18,655 nt of DNA from UBA4675 sp964601265 (lineage in GTDB: Bacteria > Bacillota > Clostridia > Christensenellales > Borkfalkiaceae). This document shows, piece by piece, positions 1 to 7,123 of the stretch (position 1 is the stretch's first letter; every line of letters begins with the position of its first letter). Made by a program: the position numbers and the translations under genes. The DNA lies in NCBI GenBank assembly GCA_964601265.1, contig CAZRMT010000028.1:1-18655 (forward strand), written 5' to 3'. The notes under the pieces were generated by a model, which searched no databases, was not told the origin of the DNA, and saw only the letters and a list, made by a program, of their open reading frames with translations.

Positions 1-75
1 CTTTCTATGCAGTTGTCAATCTTCAATTCCAAAGCTTTACCGCTTTGTCGCTTTCTGTCATTTTTTCCAGACAGC
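1..75 (-). other. 5' leader of an off-window transcript, possibly an rRNA operon leader
   Basis: This is the start of the leftward transcript. It contains no start codon with a ribosome binding site. It can form short hairpins (CTGTC/GACAG and CAAAGC/GCTTTG). Near the left edge the minus strand reads TTGACAACTGCATAG, which resembles the TTGAAAACTG-type boxes seen in leaders and spacers of Bacillota rRNA operons. A strong promoter and a gene-free leader fit an rRNA operon to the left, but no rRNA sequence itself is visible, so this is inference. Confidence 0.33.
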
Positions 76-81
76 TTACCT

Positions 82-110
82 ATCATATCATTTATAAAAA
101 AAAGTGTCAA
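82..110 (-). promoter_or_regulatory. Strong sigma-A promoter reading left out of the window
   Basis: On the minus strand there is TTGACA (105-110), a 17-bp spacer and TATGAT (82-87), a near-consensus sigma-A promoter. Transcription would start near 75 and run off the left edge. The surrounding A/T tracts upstream of the -35 box could act as an UP element. The gene it drives is not in the window. Confidence 0.72.
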
Positions 111-269
111 GTTTTTTTCACCACTTTTTTTAAAAATTTTTTATTTATTTTTTTAATTAAATTATGCGATTTTTAGTTTTGCACAATACGGACGATATGT
201 TGTGTCTTAACGCTTTCGCCAACACTATTTACCGCTTATTTTTTAAAAAAAGGCTTTATTTATTCCAAA

Positions 270-294
270 GGACGCAACCTTGACGGTTACGCCC
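270..294 (-). repeat. Stem-loop, 10 bp with wobble pairs
   Basis: On the minus strand a GGGCGTAACC arm faces GGTTGCGTCC across a 5-nt loop. The stem needs two G-U pairs, which become A-C mismatches on the plus strand, so it is an RNA structure of minus-strand transcripts. It lies about 58 bp past the ABC permease stop and is not followed by a good U tract. It may be a weak terminator or a 3' end stabiliser. The rest of 111-351 is A/T-rich with no gene seen. Confidence 0.35.
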
Positions 295-321
295 GATGGG
301 GATAAAAAAAGTATTTCATTG

Positions 322-340
322 CGTTTAAAATTTTTAAACG
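322..340. repeat. 19-bp perfect palindrome after the ABC permease gene
   Basis: CGTTTAAAA and its exact complement flank a single central base, 11 bp past the permease stop codon. It could be a terminator stem, but on the minus strand the T7 tract comes about a dozen bases later rather than directly after the stem. It is A/T-rich, so its RNA stem would be weak. Confidence 0.35.
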
Positions 341-351
341 ACAAAACTCTA

Positions 352-2124
352 TTACAAGGGTAAATCTTTCTTTTCGAATTTCTTTGCCCCGATAAAGTAA
401 CAAACGACGCCGACCACGACCAAAATGGCTAATTTCCAAATAAACGTTCCCGTCTTGTTTAATATGGAAATAACGTCGAAAAGCGAAATAATAGAGAAAT
501 AGTTAAAATAATTCAACGCGCTCAATCTTATAAGCGACGGCAAAACTTGCGAACCGAAAAGTCCGAGCATAGTCGCAACCAAGAAAAACATATTAAGTCC
601 TCCGCCTATACTCATAGAGTACTTGCTTCTGTTAAACCAACAAGAGGCAAGGAAGGAAATTCCGCTCATTGCGAACATCACGAGAAACGCTCCTAAATTT
701 AATAAAGCCACTTGTCCGTAAGTTAGATTGATAGAATCTTTCATAACTATCGCAAGACAAATTTCGCTGGTTATCGTGGTACAAGTAAACATCGCAAACA
801 GCGAACCGATTAAAAATACGGCTTGCGTAAACGTTACCTGCTTTCTTTTTGCGGAAGTAGAAAGAACGTACGCCATAGAACCGCTGTCCACTTGTCCCGC
901 TATCAATTTGTCCGCACACATTATCATATATATAATAGGTAACAAAAGTCCCGCCATTTTATAGAAAATACTACCGACCACCATGCCGTATAAATCCATT
1001 TCGCCCACTTCTTTCAACGCTGTGGAAACGTCGTCCGACAACGCGCTTAAAAAGCTTGCCGTTAATTCTTCTTGAATGGTTAAAGACGCTTCGTTTTCGT
1101 TAAGACCGTTTTTAACGTCCTTTTCGATACGAGCAATTAAAGTAACCAATACGTCCTCGGACAAGTCTTCTATGTATAAATAACCGCTTTCTCCGACGTA
1201 CCTTGAAACTTCTTCTCCGTTTTTATCTGCGTACGTAAAGCCCTCGTACTTCTTTCTGTCGACGTCGTAACTAGACAAGGCGGAAATCATTCCGTTTACG
1301 TAGTTTTCGTCGGTAAGGTTTACGGCTATTATTTGCGAAATTCTTTTATGAGCGAATTCTTTTCTTTCACGCTCGTCCAAGCACGCGCTCTCGTAAGAAA
1401 GCGTTTCTTTCCCGCTTATTTGATTAACCTTATTATATATAGCCTCTTCCGTTTCTCCGCCAAGTCCGAATTTAAGCGATAAAGCAAAAACTTGGCTTAT
1501 TTCCTCGGCTTGCGTTTCGGTAAACACGGTTTTTAAAGCCGTACAACTTGCGTTATACGAATACCCGACGAAAACGCTTATTACCCCTTGAACCGATTGC
1601 AACGCCGTTGCTTGTGCCGTAGGTTCGTCCGCTCCGCCTAAAATCGCTTGTTGATAAACGGTAGAATAAACGCTCCCTCTTGCCGATTCTTGCGCATCTT
1701 TTTCACTACTTCCTCCGTTTATCGCCTCGTTATAAGCCGAAGAATAAATCATTGCAAGAGCGTTGACTTGTTCTGCTTTTGCAAGCGTTGCTTCATCCGT
1801 TTTGTCTCCCTTTACGATAGCTTTTACGATTTCCTGCATCTCGGGTAAAGTACAAGAACTTTCTATTTGCTTATAGGCGTTATCGTAAGCGGTCAACGCT
1901 TTTATTTCGCCCATATAGTAGGTTGTAGAAGTGTTTTTTATTCCCGTATCTATTTCACTTTCTATAATGGTATCTTCTATCCCGTTTTTCACTTTGCTTA
2001 TCTTTCCGCCACCCGAAATAAGCATAACGCACGCAAGCATAAAACACACTGCGAAAGTTATTATCGTCCACATTACTTTGTTTGCTTTGCAAGACTGCTT
2101 AAACAACGCTTTACTGAATAACAT
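352..2124 (-). CDS. ABC-2 type exporter permease with a large extracellular domain
   Basis: The product is a 590-residue membrane protein. One membrane segment lies near residues 18-38, followed by a non-membrane stretch of about 345 residues, then about five membrane segments from residue 385 to the end. This single TM - ectodomain - TM bundle layout is seen in ABC-2 family permeases. The start chosen is the ATG at 2124, because AAAGGAG stands 6 nt upstream. An ORF start 21 bp further up has no such site. The gene overlaps the end of the upstream ATPase gene by 14 bp, which implies translational coupling. With the two ATPases before it, it should form an efflux pump; the substrate (peptide, drug or lipid) cannot be told. 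Serine and alanine-rich helical segments dominate the ectodomain. Family assignment is fairly sure, function is not. Confidence 0.8.
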   Translation of the reverse strand: MLFSKALFKQSCKANKVMWTIITFAVCFMLACVMLISGGGKISKVKNGIEDTIIESEIDTGIKNTSTTYYMGEIKALTAYDNAYKQIESSCTLPEMQEIVKAIVKGDKTDEATLAKAEQVNALAMIYSSAYNEAINGGSSEKDAQESARGSVYSTVYQQAILGGADEPTAQATALQSVQGVISVFVGYSYNASCTALKTVFTETQAEEISQVFALSLKFGLGGETEEAIYNKVNQISGKETLSYESACLDERERKEFAHKRISQIIAVNLTDENYVNGMISALSSYDVDRKKYEGFTYADKNGEEVSRYVGESGYLYIEDLSEDVLVTLIARIEKDVKNGLNENEASLTIQEELTASFLSALSDDVSTALKEVGEMDLYGMVVGSIFYKMAGLLLPIIYMIMCADKLIAGQVDSGSMAYVLSTSAKRKQVTFTQAVFLIGSLFAMFTCTTITSEICLAIVMKDSINLTYGQVALLNLGAFLVMFAMSGISFLASCWFNRSKYSMSIGGGLNMFFLVATMLGLFGSQVLPSLIRLSALNYFNYFSIISLFDVISILNKTGTFIWKLAILVVVGVVCYFIGAKKFEKKDLPL

Positions 2125-3025
2125 TTTCGTTCTCCTTTTTTTCAATCAATATTTTTTTAAAGTACTTTTCAAGCGAAAACTTTACTTCCGTTATAAATTT
2201 AACGTCAAAATTCTTTAAAGAAGCAAACAATTCGTTTATCCTTTCCGTAGGTAAAGTTATCGTAACTTGATTGTATTCTTGCTGGTCTCTGATTATTTTA
2301 TAACCCGCTTTTTTAAATTTTTCGTAATCCCCCGTAGAATTAAACTCTATTTTAAAATCTTTTTGCGGACGATTTTTTAAATAGTTCATATCGGCTACGT
2401 CGATTATTTTCCCGTGGTCGATAAGGGCAACTCTGTCGCAAGTGTCTTCCATTTCGTTATACATATGACTACTCATAAATATCGTCTTGCCCTTTTTTCG
2501 TTCTTCTTTAACTATATCCATAAAAGCAAGTCGCATTAAAGGGTCCAAACCCGTGGTTGGCTCGTCGAAAATTAAAATGGGAGCGTCGTTCATAAGTGCG
2601 GAAACCAACGCCGTTTTTTGCTTCATTCCCTTACTCATTCTTTTTAAATTCGCCCTCGGGTCAAGCTGTAATTTTTTTATAAGCTCGTTTGCGTAGCTCA
2701 TATCTTTAAGCCCTAAAAATTCCGCCTGACACTTTAAAAATTCCGTTCCCGTCGGCAAATCGGGAAAAGCAATTTCCCCCGGTACGTATCCGACGAGTTT
2801 TGCAATTTCCGAAGAGTTTGTCCAAGACTCTTTTCCGTCGACGTAGGTTTTCCCCGAAGTCGGCTTTATAAATCCGAGCAAAGAGCGAATGGTCGTGGTT
2901 TTCCCCGAACCGTTCGTGCCGACGAACCCTACCATTTCGCCTTTACTTATATTAAGGTTTAAACCGAAAACCCCTTTCCTTTCGCCGTAATCTTTCGTTA
3001 AAGAACAAATTTCGATGGTTTCCAT
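2111..3025 (-). CDS. ABC transporter ATP-binding protein (second of two)
   Basis: This 304-residue protein is an ATPase of the ABC-2 exporter type. Visible motifs are Walker A GTNGSGKT (36-43), a signature region RMSKGMKQ (129-136) in place of LSGGQ, Walker B LIFDEPT (151-157) and the switch histidine at 187 (SSHMYNE). The Q-loop has GYVPGE instead of a glutamine, a variant common in this exporter group. The last 90 residues form a C-terminal accessory domain. GGGGG sits 7 nt before the ATG. Its start is one base from the stop of the upstream ATPase gene, so the two are made together. Because the neighbour ATPase differs in sequence, the two probably form a heterodimer on the single permease; that is inference. 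Confidence 0.9.
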   Translation of the reverse strand: METIEICSLTKDYGERKGVFGLNLNISKGEMVGFVGTNGSGKTTTIRSLLGFIKPTSGKTYVDGKESWTNSSEIAKLVGYVPGEIAFPDLPTGTEFLKCQAEFLGLKDMSYANELIKKLQLDPRANLKRMSKGMKQKTALVSALMNDAPILIFDEPTTGLDPLMRLAFMDIVKEERKKGKTIFMSSHMYNEMEDTCDRVALIDHGKIIDVADMNYLKNRPQKDFKIEFNSTGDYEKFKKAGYKIIRDQQEYNQVTITLPTERINELFASLKNFDVKFITEVKFSLEKYFKKILIEKKENENVIQ

Positions 3026-3026
3026 T

Positions 3027-3953
3027 TTACACCCCCTTAAAGTCCTTATCTTCTTTATAAAACTTCATAAAGTAGTCCTCCAAAGTTTCCTTTTCGTTGG
3101 TAAACTCTTTTACGTCAAATTCGCTTAAAAGCTTAACTAATTCGTTAACGTTTTTGTCTTCTACCGATATATAAGCCCGTTTTTGACTCTCGTTAAAGTC
3201 TATCAGTTTTATTTCACCCTTATCCGACGACACGAATTTTTTATAGTCCTTTTCGTTCTTAAAATAAACGTTATAGAACTTTAAAGAAGCATGTTTTAAA
3301 TCGTTTGCAATAAACTCGGAAACGATTTTTCCGTCCTTAATAATGGCAATCCTATCGCAAGTTTCGTCAACCTCGCTAAAAATATGGCTCGATAAAAGAA
3401 TGGTTTTACCCCTTTGCTTTTCTTCTTTTATAAACTCCACGAAAACGTTTTGCATAACGGGGTCTAGTCCGCTGGTCGGCTCGTCCAAAACCAAAACTTC
3501 GGGGTCGGACATAAACGACGCCACAACGGCAAGCTTACGTTTTACCCCCAAACTCATTCTTTTGGTTTCGCATTTTAAAACGTCGTCTTTAAGCTCGAAT
3601 TTTTTTAACATTCTTTCTAGCTGTTCTTCGTTTTTAATCCCTTGCATAGACTGCATCATTCTTAAAAACTCCCAACCGGTAAGCCCCGTAGGCAACGCTA
3701 TTTCGCCGGGAACGTACCCGACTTTATTTAAAAATTTATCATAGTTTTCAAAAGAACTCATTCCGAGGATTTTCACTTCGCCTTTTTGCGGTTTGGAAAA
3801 TCCCATTAAGTGTCTTATCGTGGTACTCTTTCCCGCTCCGTTAGGTCCTAAAAAGCCGAAAACTTCTCCCTTTTCAACCTTAAAGGATATATCGAAAACA
3901 CCTCTTTGAAATCCGTAGTCTTTTGTAAAACCGTTAACTTCGATAACGCTCAT
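3027..3953 (-). CDS. ABC transporter ATP-binding protein (first of two)
   Basis: This 308-residue ATPase opens the exporter operon. Walker A is GPNGAGKS (36-43), the signature region is RMSLGVKRK (132-140), Walker B is LVLDEPT (154-160) and the switch histidine is H190. It has the same GYVPGE Q-loop variant as its partner and a similar C-terminal accessory domain ending in a DYF motif. An AGGAGG site lies just before the ATG. The promoter at 4011-4039 faces it with about 60 bp of untranslated leader. The two ATPases share an overall plan but differ throughout, so they are old paralogues rather than a recent duplication. Confidence 0.9.
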   Translation of the reverse strand: MSVIEVNGFTKDYGFQRGVFDISFKVEKGEVFGFLGPNGAGKSTTIRHLMGFSKPQKGEVKILGMSSFENYDKFLNKVGYVPGEIALPTGLTGWEFLRMMQSMQGIKNEEQLERMLKKFELKDDVLKCETKRMSLGVKRKLAVVASFMSDPEVLVLDEPTSGLDPVMQNVFVEFIKEEKQRGKTILLSSHIFSEVDETCDRIAIIKDGKIVSEFIANDLKHASLKFYNVYFKNEKDYKKFVSSDKGEIKLIDFNESQKRAYISVEDKNVNELVKLLSEFDVKEFTNEKETLEDYFMKFYKEDKDFKGV

Positions 3954-4010
3954 CGCTACCTCCTTTTTTCATTGATTTACACTGCTATTATATAGCGATT
4001 AGAATAAAAG

Positions 4011-4039
4011 CGTATAAACAGAAATAATTACATTGTCAA
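4011..4039 (-). promoter_or_regulatory. Sigma-A promoter of the ABC exporter operon
   Basis: The minus strand has TTGACA (4034-4039), 17 bp, then TATACG (4011-4016). A second -10-like TATAAT (3987-3992) lies downstream inside the inverted repeat GCTAT-TAT-ATAGC (3984-3996). That repeat could be an operator placed just after the transcription start, but no regulator gene is next to it. Confidence 0.6.
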
Positions 4040-4102
4040 AATTTTAACACTTTTCTTTTTTTCTTATTTTTATAATCTATTTTAAAAAATTTAATTATTG
4101 CA

Positions 4103-4131
4103 TTGACATAAAATTCAATAAAAAGTATAAT
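4103..4131 (+). promoter_or_regulatory. Consensus sigma-A promoter of mscL
   Basis: TTGACA (4103-4108), a 17-bp spacer and TATAAT (4126-4131) match the sigma-A consensus exactly. The predicted start near 4138 gives a leader of about 25 nt with AGGAGA before the mscL ATG. Confidence 0.85.
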
Positions 4132-4162
4132 TTTCAAAAAGAACATTTTTAGGAGATTTTAT

Positions 4163-4765
4163 ATGAAAAAATTTTTTAAAGAATTCGGCGAATTCATTAA
4201 AAGGGGAAACGTGGTAGACCTAGCCGTAGGCGTAATTATCGGCACCGCCTTTACAGCGATAGTAACTGCTTTATCCGACAAAATAATAATGCCCGTAATC
4301 AACTATATTTTGGCTTTAATACTAGGCAAAAACAGCCTGACGGAAGTATACACTTTCCTCAAAAAAGGTTATACTTCGACGGGTGAAATAGACCTAGCCT
4401 CTTCCATATATGTAGATTGGGGCGCGTTTATAAGTTCCGTAATCAAATTTATTATAATCGCCTTTATTCTGTTTTCCATAGTAAAAACGATTAACAACCT
4501 TCAAAAAAGAAACGAAGAATTTAAAAAAGAATTAAAGAAAAACCGCCCGACGAAACAAGACAAACAAGATATGAAAAAACTCGGTATATCGTTACGTGAC
4601 AAATCGAAAGTGAAAGCTTTTATGGACGAGAAAAACGAACGCCTTAAACAAGAAGCAAAACAAGCCGAGGAAGAAGCAAAGAAAAAAGCCGAAGAGGAAA
4701 GAAAGGCGAACCCGACCACGGAAGATTTATTAAAGGAAATTTTATCGACAATTAAAAAAGATTAA
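4163..4765 (+). CDS. mscL: Large-conductance mechanosensitive channel MscL, with extended C-terminus
   Basis: MscL opens under membrane tension to release solutes during hypo-osmotic shock. The N-terminus has the family pattern FIKRGNVVDLAVGVIIG followed by TM1 (about 16-45). TM2 lies at about 86-108. The C-terminal helix motif TTEDLLKEIL (185-194) is present. At 200 residues it is longer than the usual 130-150. The extra length is a Lys/Glu-rich stretch of roughly 50-60 residues between TM2 and the final helix, predicted to be helical or coiled coil in the cytoplasm. The loop between the TM segments is short. AGGAGA stands 6 nt before the ATG. The gene is monocistronic, with its own promoter and terminator. 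Confidence 0.93.
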   Translation: MKKFFKEFGEFIKRGNVVDLAVGVIIGTAFTAIVTALSDKIIMPVINYILALILGKNSLTEVYTFLKKGYTSTGEIDLASSIYVDWGAFISSVIKFIIIAFILFSIVKTINNLQKRNEEFKKELKKNRPTKQDKQDMKKLGISLRDKSKVKAFMDEKNERLKQEAKQAEEEAKKKAEEERKANPTTEDLLKEILSTIKKD

Positions 4766-4777
4766 CTTTTTATATGA

Positions 4778-4804
4778 AAAACGACTGCTGACGGCAGTCG
4801 TTTT
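4778..4804. terminator. Bidirectional terminator between mscL and popT
   Basis: An 11-bp perfect stem (AAACGACTGC type arm) with a 5-nt loop is flanked by A residues on one side and T residues on the other. It can stop the rightward mscL transcript and the leftward rplI-popT transcript, which converge here; popT ends 4 bp from the stem. Confidence 0.85.
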
Positions 4805-4807
4805 AAT

Positions 4808-5761
4808 TTATTCTTCAGTTGTGGTTTCTTCTCGATTAGCAGTCAATCCCTCTTCCGCCGTATCGCCAAGTACGGCGTTTTTCTTTTCTTGTTTTTCTTG
4901 TAAATACACTAATAAATAGGATAACGCCACACCGCAAACAAAAGTTCCGATTGATAAAAATACGTTCCATACGGGAATTTTTTCCGCCCAGTCCTGCGCT
5001 ATAAAAATAGCGGGGATAGAACCTATCGCAAGCCCGCAAACCGCCATATAGGTGGCTTGAGGAAATTTTTCAAAGCCTTTTTTCATTAAGTTTGCCATAA
5101 GCAACACGCCTATCACGACGCCCGCCACCAAAAACAGTACTAGCAAATAACTTTGCCCCACGAATTTACCGTGAATAAGCTGTTTTACCATAGTTTTAGC
5201 CAAGTCGAATAACGGCGTATAATAGCCCACCGCCATTAAAAGCGTTGCTCCGCTAACCCCCGGCAACACCATAGAGATAGCAAAAATTATTCCGACCAAG
5301 AAAATCATAGAGTACTGTTTTACGTTGACGTCGCCCAACAAATCGACTTCGACACCCTTGATAAATTTTAAGCAAGCAATTCCTATTACAAAAGCAAACG
5401 TTAACGCAAAATAAATAAAATAACGCTTTTTAGCTTTGTTTATCTCAGCCTTTTTTATCATCGGTTTAAGCCCGCCGACAATAAACCCCGCAAACAGCAT
5501 AACCGTTGCGAACATATTCTTTTTAAGTAGCCAAGTTATGGGAAAATACATACTCCCCACGGCAAGAACCACGCCTAAAAAAATAGGCAACAAGAATAGT
5601 ACGCTTTTTACGAACTTTTTAAATATGTCGGACACGGCGGAAATCATTTCTTCGTATACACCCAAAAGCATTGCTATCGCGCTACCCGATATCCCCGGAA
5701 CGATAAAGGCAAACCCTATTCCGAATCCGCATATAAACCTTTTTAAAAAATTATTTTTCAC
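4808..5761 (-). CDS. popT: DUF368 family membrane protein, PopT-type polyprenyl-phosphate transporter
   Basis: This is a polytopic membrane protein of 317 residues. It has two related motifs, PGISGS (22-27) and PGVSGA (167-172), each followed by a Gly-Tyr turn, the mark of the DUF368 fold with internal duplication. DUF368 members have been shown to return undecaprenyl phosphate across the membrane for wall synthesis (PopT), alongside DedA-family UptA. The start is a GTG at 5761 lying inside the upstream phosphatase gene (11-bp overlap). The only upstream signal is a weak GCGGTAG, so expression is probably coupled to the gene before it. No ATG is available before the first motif. The C-terminus is a charged tail rich in Glu and Thr. 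Confidence 0.85.
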   Translation of the reverse strand: MKNNFLKRFICGFGIGFAFIVPGISGSAIAMLLGVYEEMISAVSDIFKKFVKSVLFLLPIFLGVVLAVGSMYFPITWLLKKNMFATVMLFAGFIVGGLKPMIKKAEINKAKKRYFIYFALTFAFVIGIACLKFIKGVEVDLLGDVNVKQYSMIFLVGIIFAISMVLPGVSGATLLMAVGYYTPLFDLAKTMVKQLIHGKFVGQSYLLVLFLVAGVVIGVLLMANLMKKGFEKFPQATYMAVCGLAIGSIPAIFIAQDWAEKIPVWNVFLSIGTFVCGVALSYLLVYLQEKQEKKNAVLGDTAEEGLTANREETTTEE

Positions 5762-6329
5762 TTTTTTCTACCGCCATATCGAAAATTTTATCTATAAGCT
5801 CGTCGGAATATTCTCTTATCATTATCCTTTGACCTCTTTCGGTCTTTATTCCGTCCGTATAGTCGAAAGGATAATACCTTATCCCTGCGTTTTCCGCACA
5901 TTTGGCGTCGGTAATATTATCGCCTATAAAAAATGACTTGCTTTTGTCTATATCGTATTTTTTAACGGCGTTTTCCACATTGGCAGTCCCCGGTTTACGG
6001 CAATTACAGTCGACCTTGTATTTCCCTATCCCCTTTGCGTAGTGATGAAAGCAATAAGTCCAATCGTCCACGTAAGCACCGTTTAAAGCCTTTAATTTTT
6101 CGCTTATAACCGTTTGAATGTCGTAAACGTCTTGCTCGGTGTAAAAGCCCTTTCCTACTCCGCCTTGATTTGACACGACTATTATCATATACCCCGCGTC
6201 GTTGAATTTTTTTATTAGTTTTTCAACCCCGGGAATTAACACGACTTTTTCGGGGTCGGCAAGGTGATATTCGTCCTCTTTTAAAACGTTTATCGTGCCG
6301 TCCCTATCCATAAATAAACACTTTTTCAT
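5751..6329 (-). CDS. HAD-superfamily phosphatase, GmhB-like (heptose bisphosphate phosphatase type)
   Basis: This 192-residue protein matches the HisB/GmhB branch of HAD phosphatases. Motif I is DRDGTIN with nucleophile D8 and acid D10. Motif II is SNQGGVGKG (53-61). A zinc-binding loop is present with C93-x-H95 and C108-x-C110, followed by the RKP motif (K112). Motif IV is IGDNITDA with D137 and D141. GmhB dephosphorylates D-glycero-D-manno-heptose 1,7-bisphosphate. In a Gram-positive host this could feed a surface heptose glycan, but no other heptose gene is nearby, so the true substrate is open. It starts 14 bp after rplI with only a weak ribosome binding site and overlaps popT, so the three genes form one operon. 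Confidence 0.83.
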   Translation of the reverse strand: MKKCLFMDRDGTINVLKEDEYHLADPEKVVLIPGVEKLIKKFNDAGYMIIVVSNQGGVGKGFYTEQDVYDIQTVISEKLKALNGAYVDDWTYCFHHYAKGIGKYKVDCNCRKPGTANVENAVKKYDIDKSKSFFIGDNITDAKCAENAGIRYYPFDYTDGIKTERGQRIMIREYSDELIDKIFDMAVEKSEK

Positions 6330-6343
6330 TATTTCGTCCGCTT

Positions 6344-6784
6344 TTATATCTCCACTTTAAGTTTGATTTTCGCAGTAGTGTCGGGTAAAAACTTAATTTC
6401 TACCGTGTATACGCCAACCGCCTTAATGGATTCCTTTAATAATATTTTTCTCTTGTCTACCACGTATCCCGCTTTTGCCAAGGTGTCGGCAATTTCTTTT
6501 GCGGTTACGCTCCCGAAAATTTTTCCGTTTTCGCCCGCTTTAACTTTGCAAACTATTTCTTGCCCGTTAATTTGTTTCGCTTGCGCTTTTATCGCCTTTA
6601 TTTCCTCTTGCCTATGAAATTCTTGCGCTTCTTGTTTTATTTTTAAAGAATTTATTTCAACGCTGGTAGCTTCCTTGGCAAGATTTTTCTTGAAAAGCAT
6701 ATTTCTCGCAAACCCGTCGCTAACTTCTACGATGTCGTTCTTTTTCCCCGTTCCCTTAACGTCTTGAAGTAAAATTACTTTCAT
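6344..6784 (-). CDS. rplI: Ribosomal protein bL9
   Basis: The 146-residue product has the bL9 N-terminal domain pattern, with KVILLQDVKGTGKKNDIVEV and then GFARNMLF. A long central helix follows and then the C-terminal RNA-binding domain containing GKIFGSVTAKEIA. Its length is typical. AGGAGA lies 6 nt before the ATG. In many Bacillota rplI is followed by the dnaB helicase gene; here it is followed by a HAD phosphatase and popT, which is a less usual neighbourhood. Confidence 0.96.
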   Translation of the reverse strand: MKVILLQDVKGTGKKNDIVEVSDGFARNMLFKKNLAKEATSVEINSLKIKQEAQEFHRQEEIKAIKAQAKQINGQEIVCKVKAGENGKIFGSVTAKEIADTLAKAGYVVDKRKILLKESIKAVGVYTVEIKFLPDTTAKIKLKVEI

Positions 6785-6814
6785 TGATTATCTCCTAAAT
6801 GTAATATATACTTA

Positions 6815-6843
6815 ATTTTATAAAAAAAGAAGATAATTGTCAA
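6815..6843 (-). promoter_or_regulatory. rplI: Sigma-A promoter of the rplI-gmhB-popT operon
   Basis: The minus strand has TTGACA (6838-6843), a 17-bp spacer and TAAAAT (6815-6820). The start near 6808 gives a leader of about 25 nt. Confidence 0.75.
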
Positions 6844-6851
6844 GACAACTT

Positions 6852-6872
6852 AAATATTAAAGTTTAATATTT
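6852..6872. repeat. Perfect 21-bp palindrome between rplI and the DUF1540 gene
   Basis: AAATATTAAA and its exact complement TTTAATATTT flank one central G. It lies just upstream of the rplI -35 box and covers a possible plus-strand -10 (TAATAT, 6865-6870, 17 bp after AAGACA). It could be an operator for a dimeric regulator. Chance is possible in A/T-rich DNA, but 10 exact pairs is long. Confidence 0.5.
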
Positions 6873-6905
6873 CCGCTTTTACGCATACTTTTTTAGGAGG
6901 TAAGT

Positions 6906-7043
6906 ATGAATCACAATATTAAATGCGACGTAAAAAGTTGCAAACACAACGTAAACTCGGACTGTTGCGGACTAGATTCCGTAAAAATAGGTTGCGGTTG
7001 CGAGGATTGCACTTGTTGCGAAGACTTTGAAGAACAAGAATAA
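6906..7043 (+). CDS. Small Cys-rich DUF1540 protein
   Basis: A 45-residue reading frame starts at an ATG preceded by AGGAGGT. It has eight cysteines: a first group (IKCDVKSCKHN), then a CC pair, then a dense CGC...CTCC cluster and an acidic end (EDFEEQE). This is the DUF1540 pattern, a small likely metal-binding domain common in clostridia. The function is not established in general. The gene is monocistronic, divergent from rplI, and ends before a strong terminator. Confidence 0.82.
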   Translation: MNHNIKCDVKSCKHNVNSDCCGLDSVKIGCGCEDCTCCEDFEEQE

Positions 7044-7073
7044 TTTGTAAAATAAGTTTCATAACGTAAAAAG

Positions 7074-7113
7074 TTAAGCCGTGAAACGACGTTTCACGGC
7101 TTAATTTTATTTT
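7074..7113. terminator. Bidirectional terminator between DUF1540 and the MacB-like gene
   Basis: A 14-bp perfect stem (TTAAGCCGTGAAAC arm, 3-nt loop) is followed on the plus strand by TTTTATTTTT and on the minus strand by CTTTTTAC. It serves the DUF1540 transcript and the converging transporter transcript. Confidence 0.88.
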
Positions 7114-7123
7114 TAAATCATTA

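Noticed and set aside
3984..3996. Operator for a GntR-type regulator at the ABC exporter promoter
   Set aside because: The repeat is only 5+5 bp in A/T-rich DNA and no regulator gene is near.
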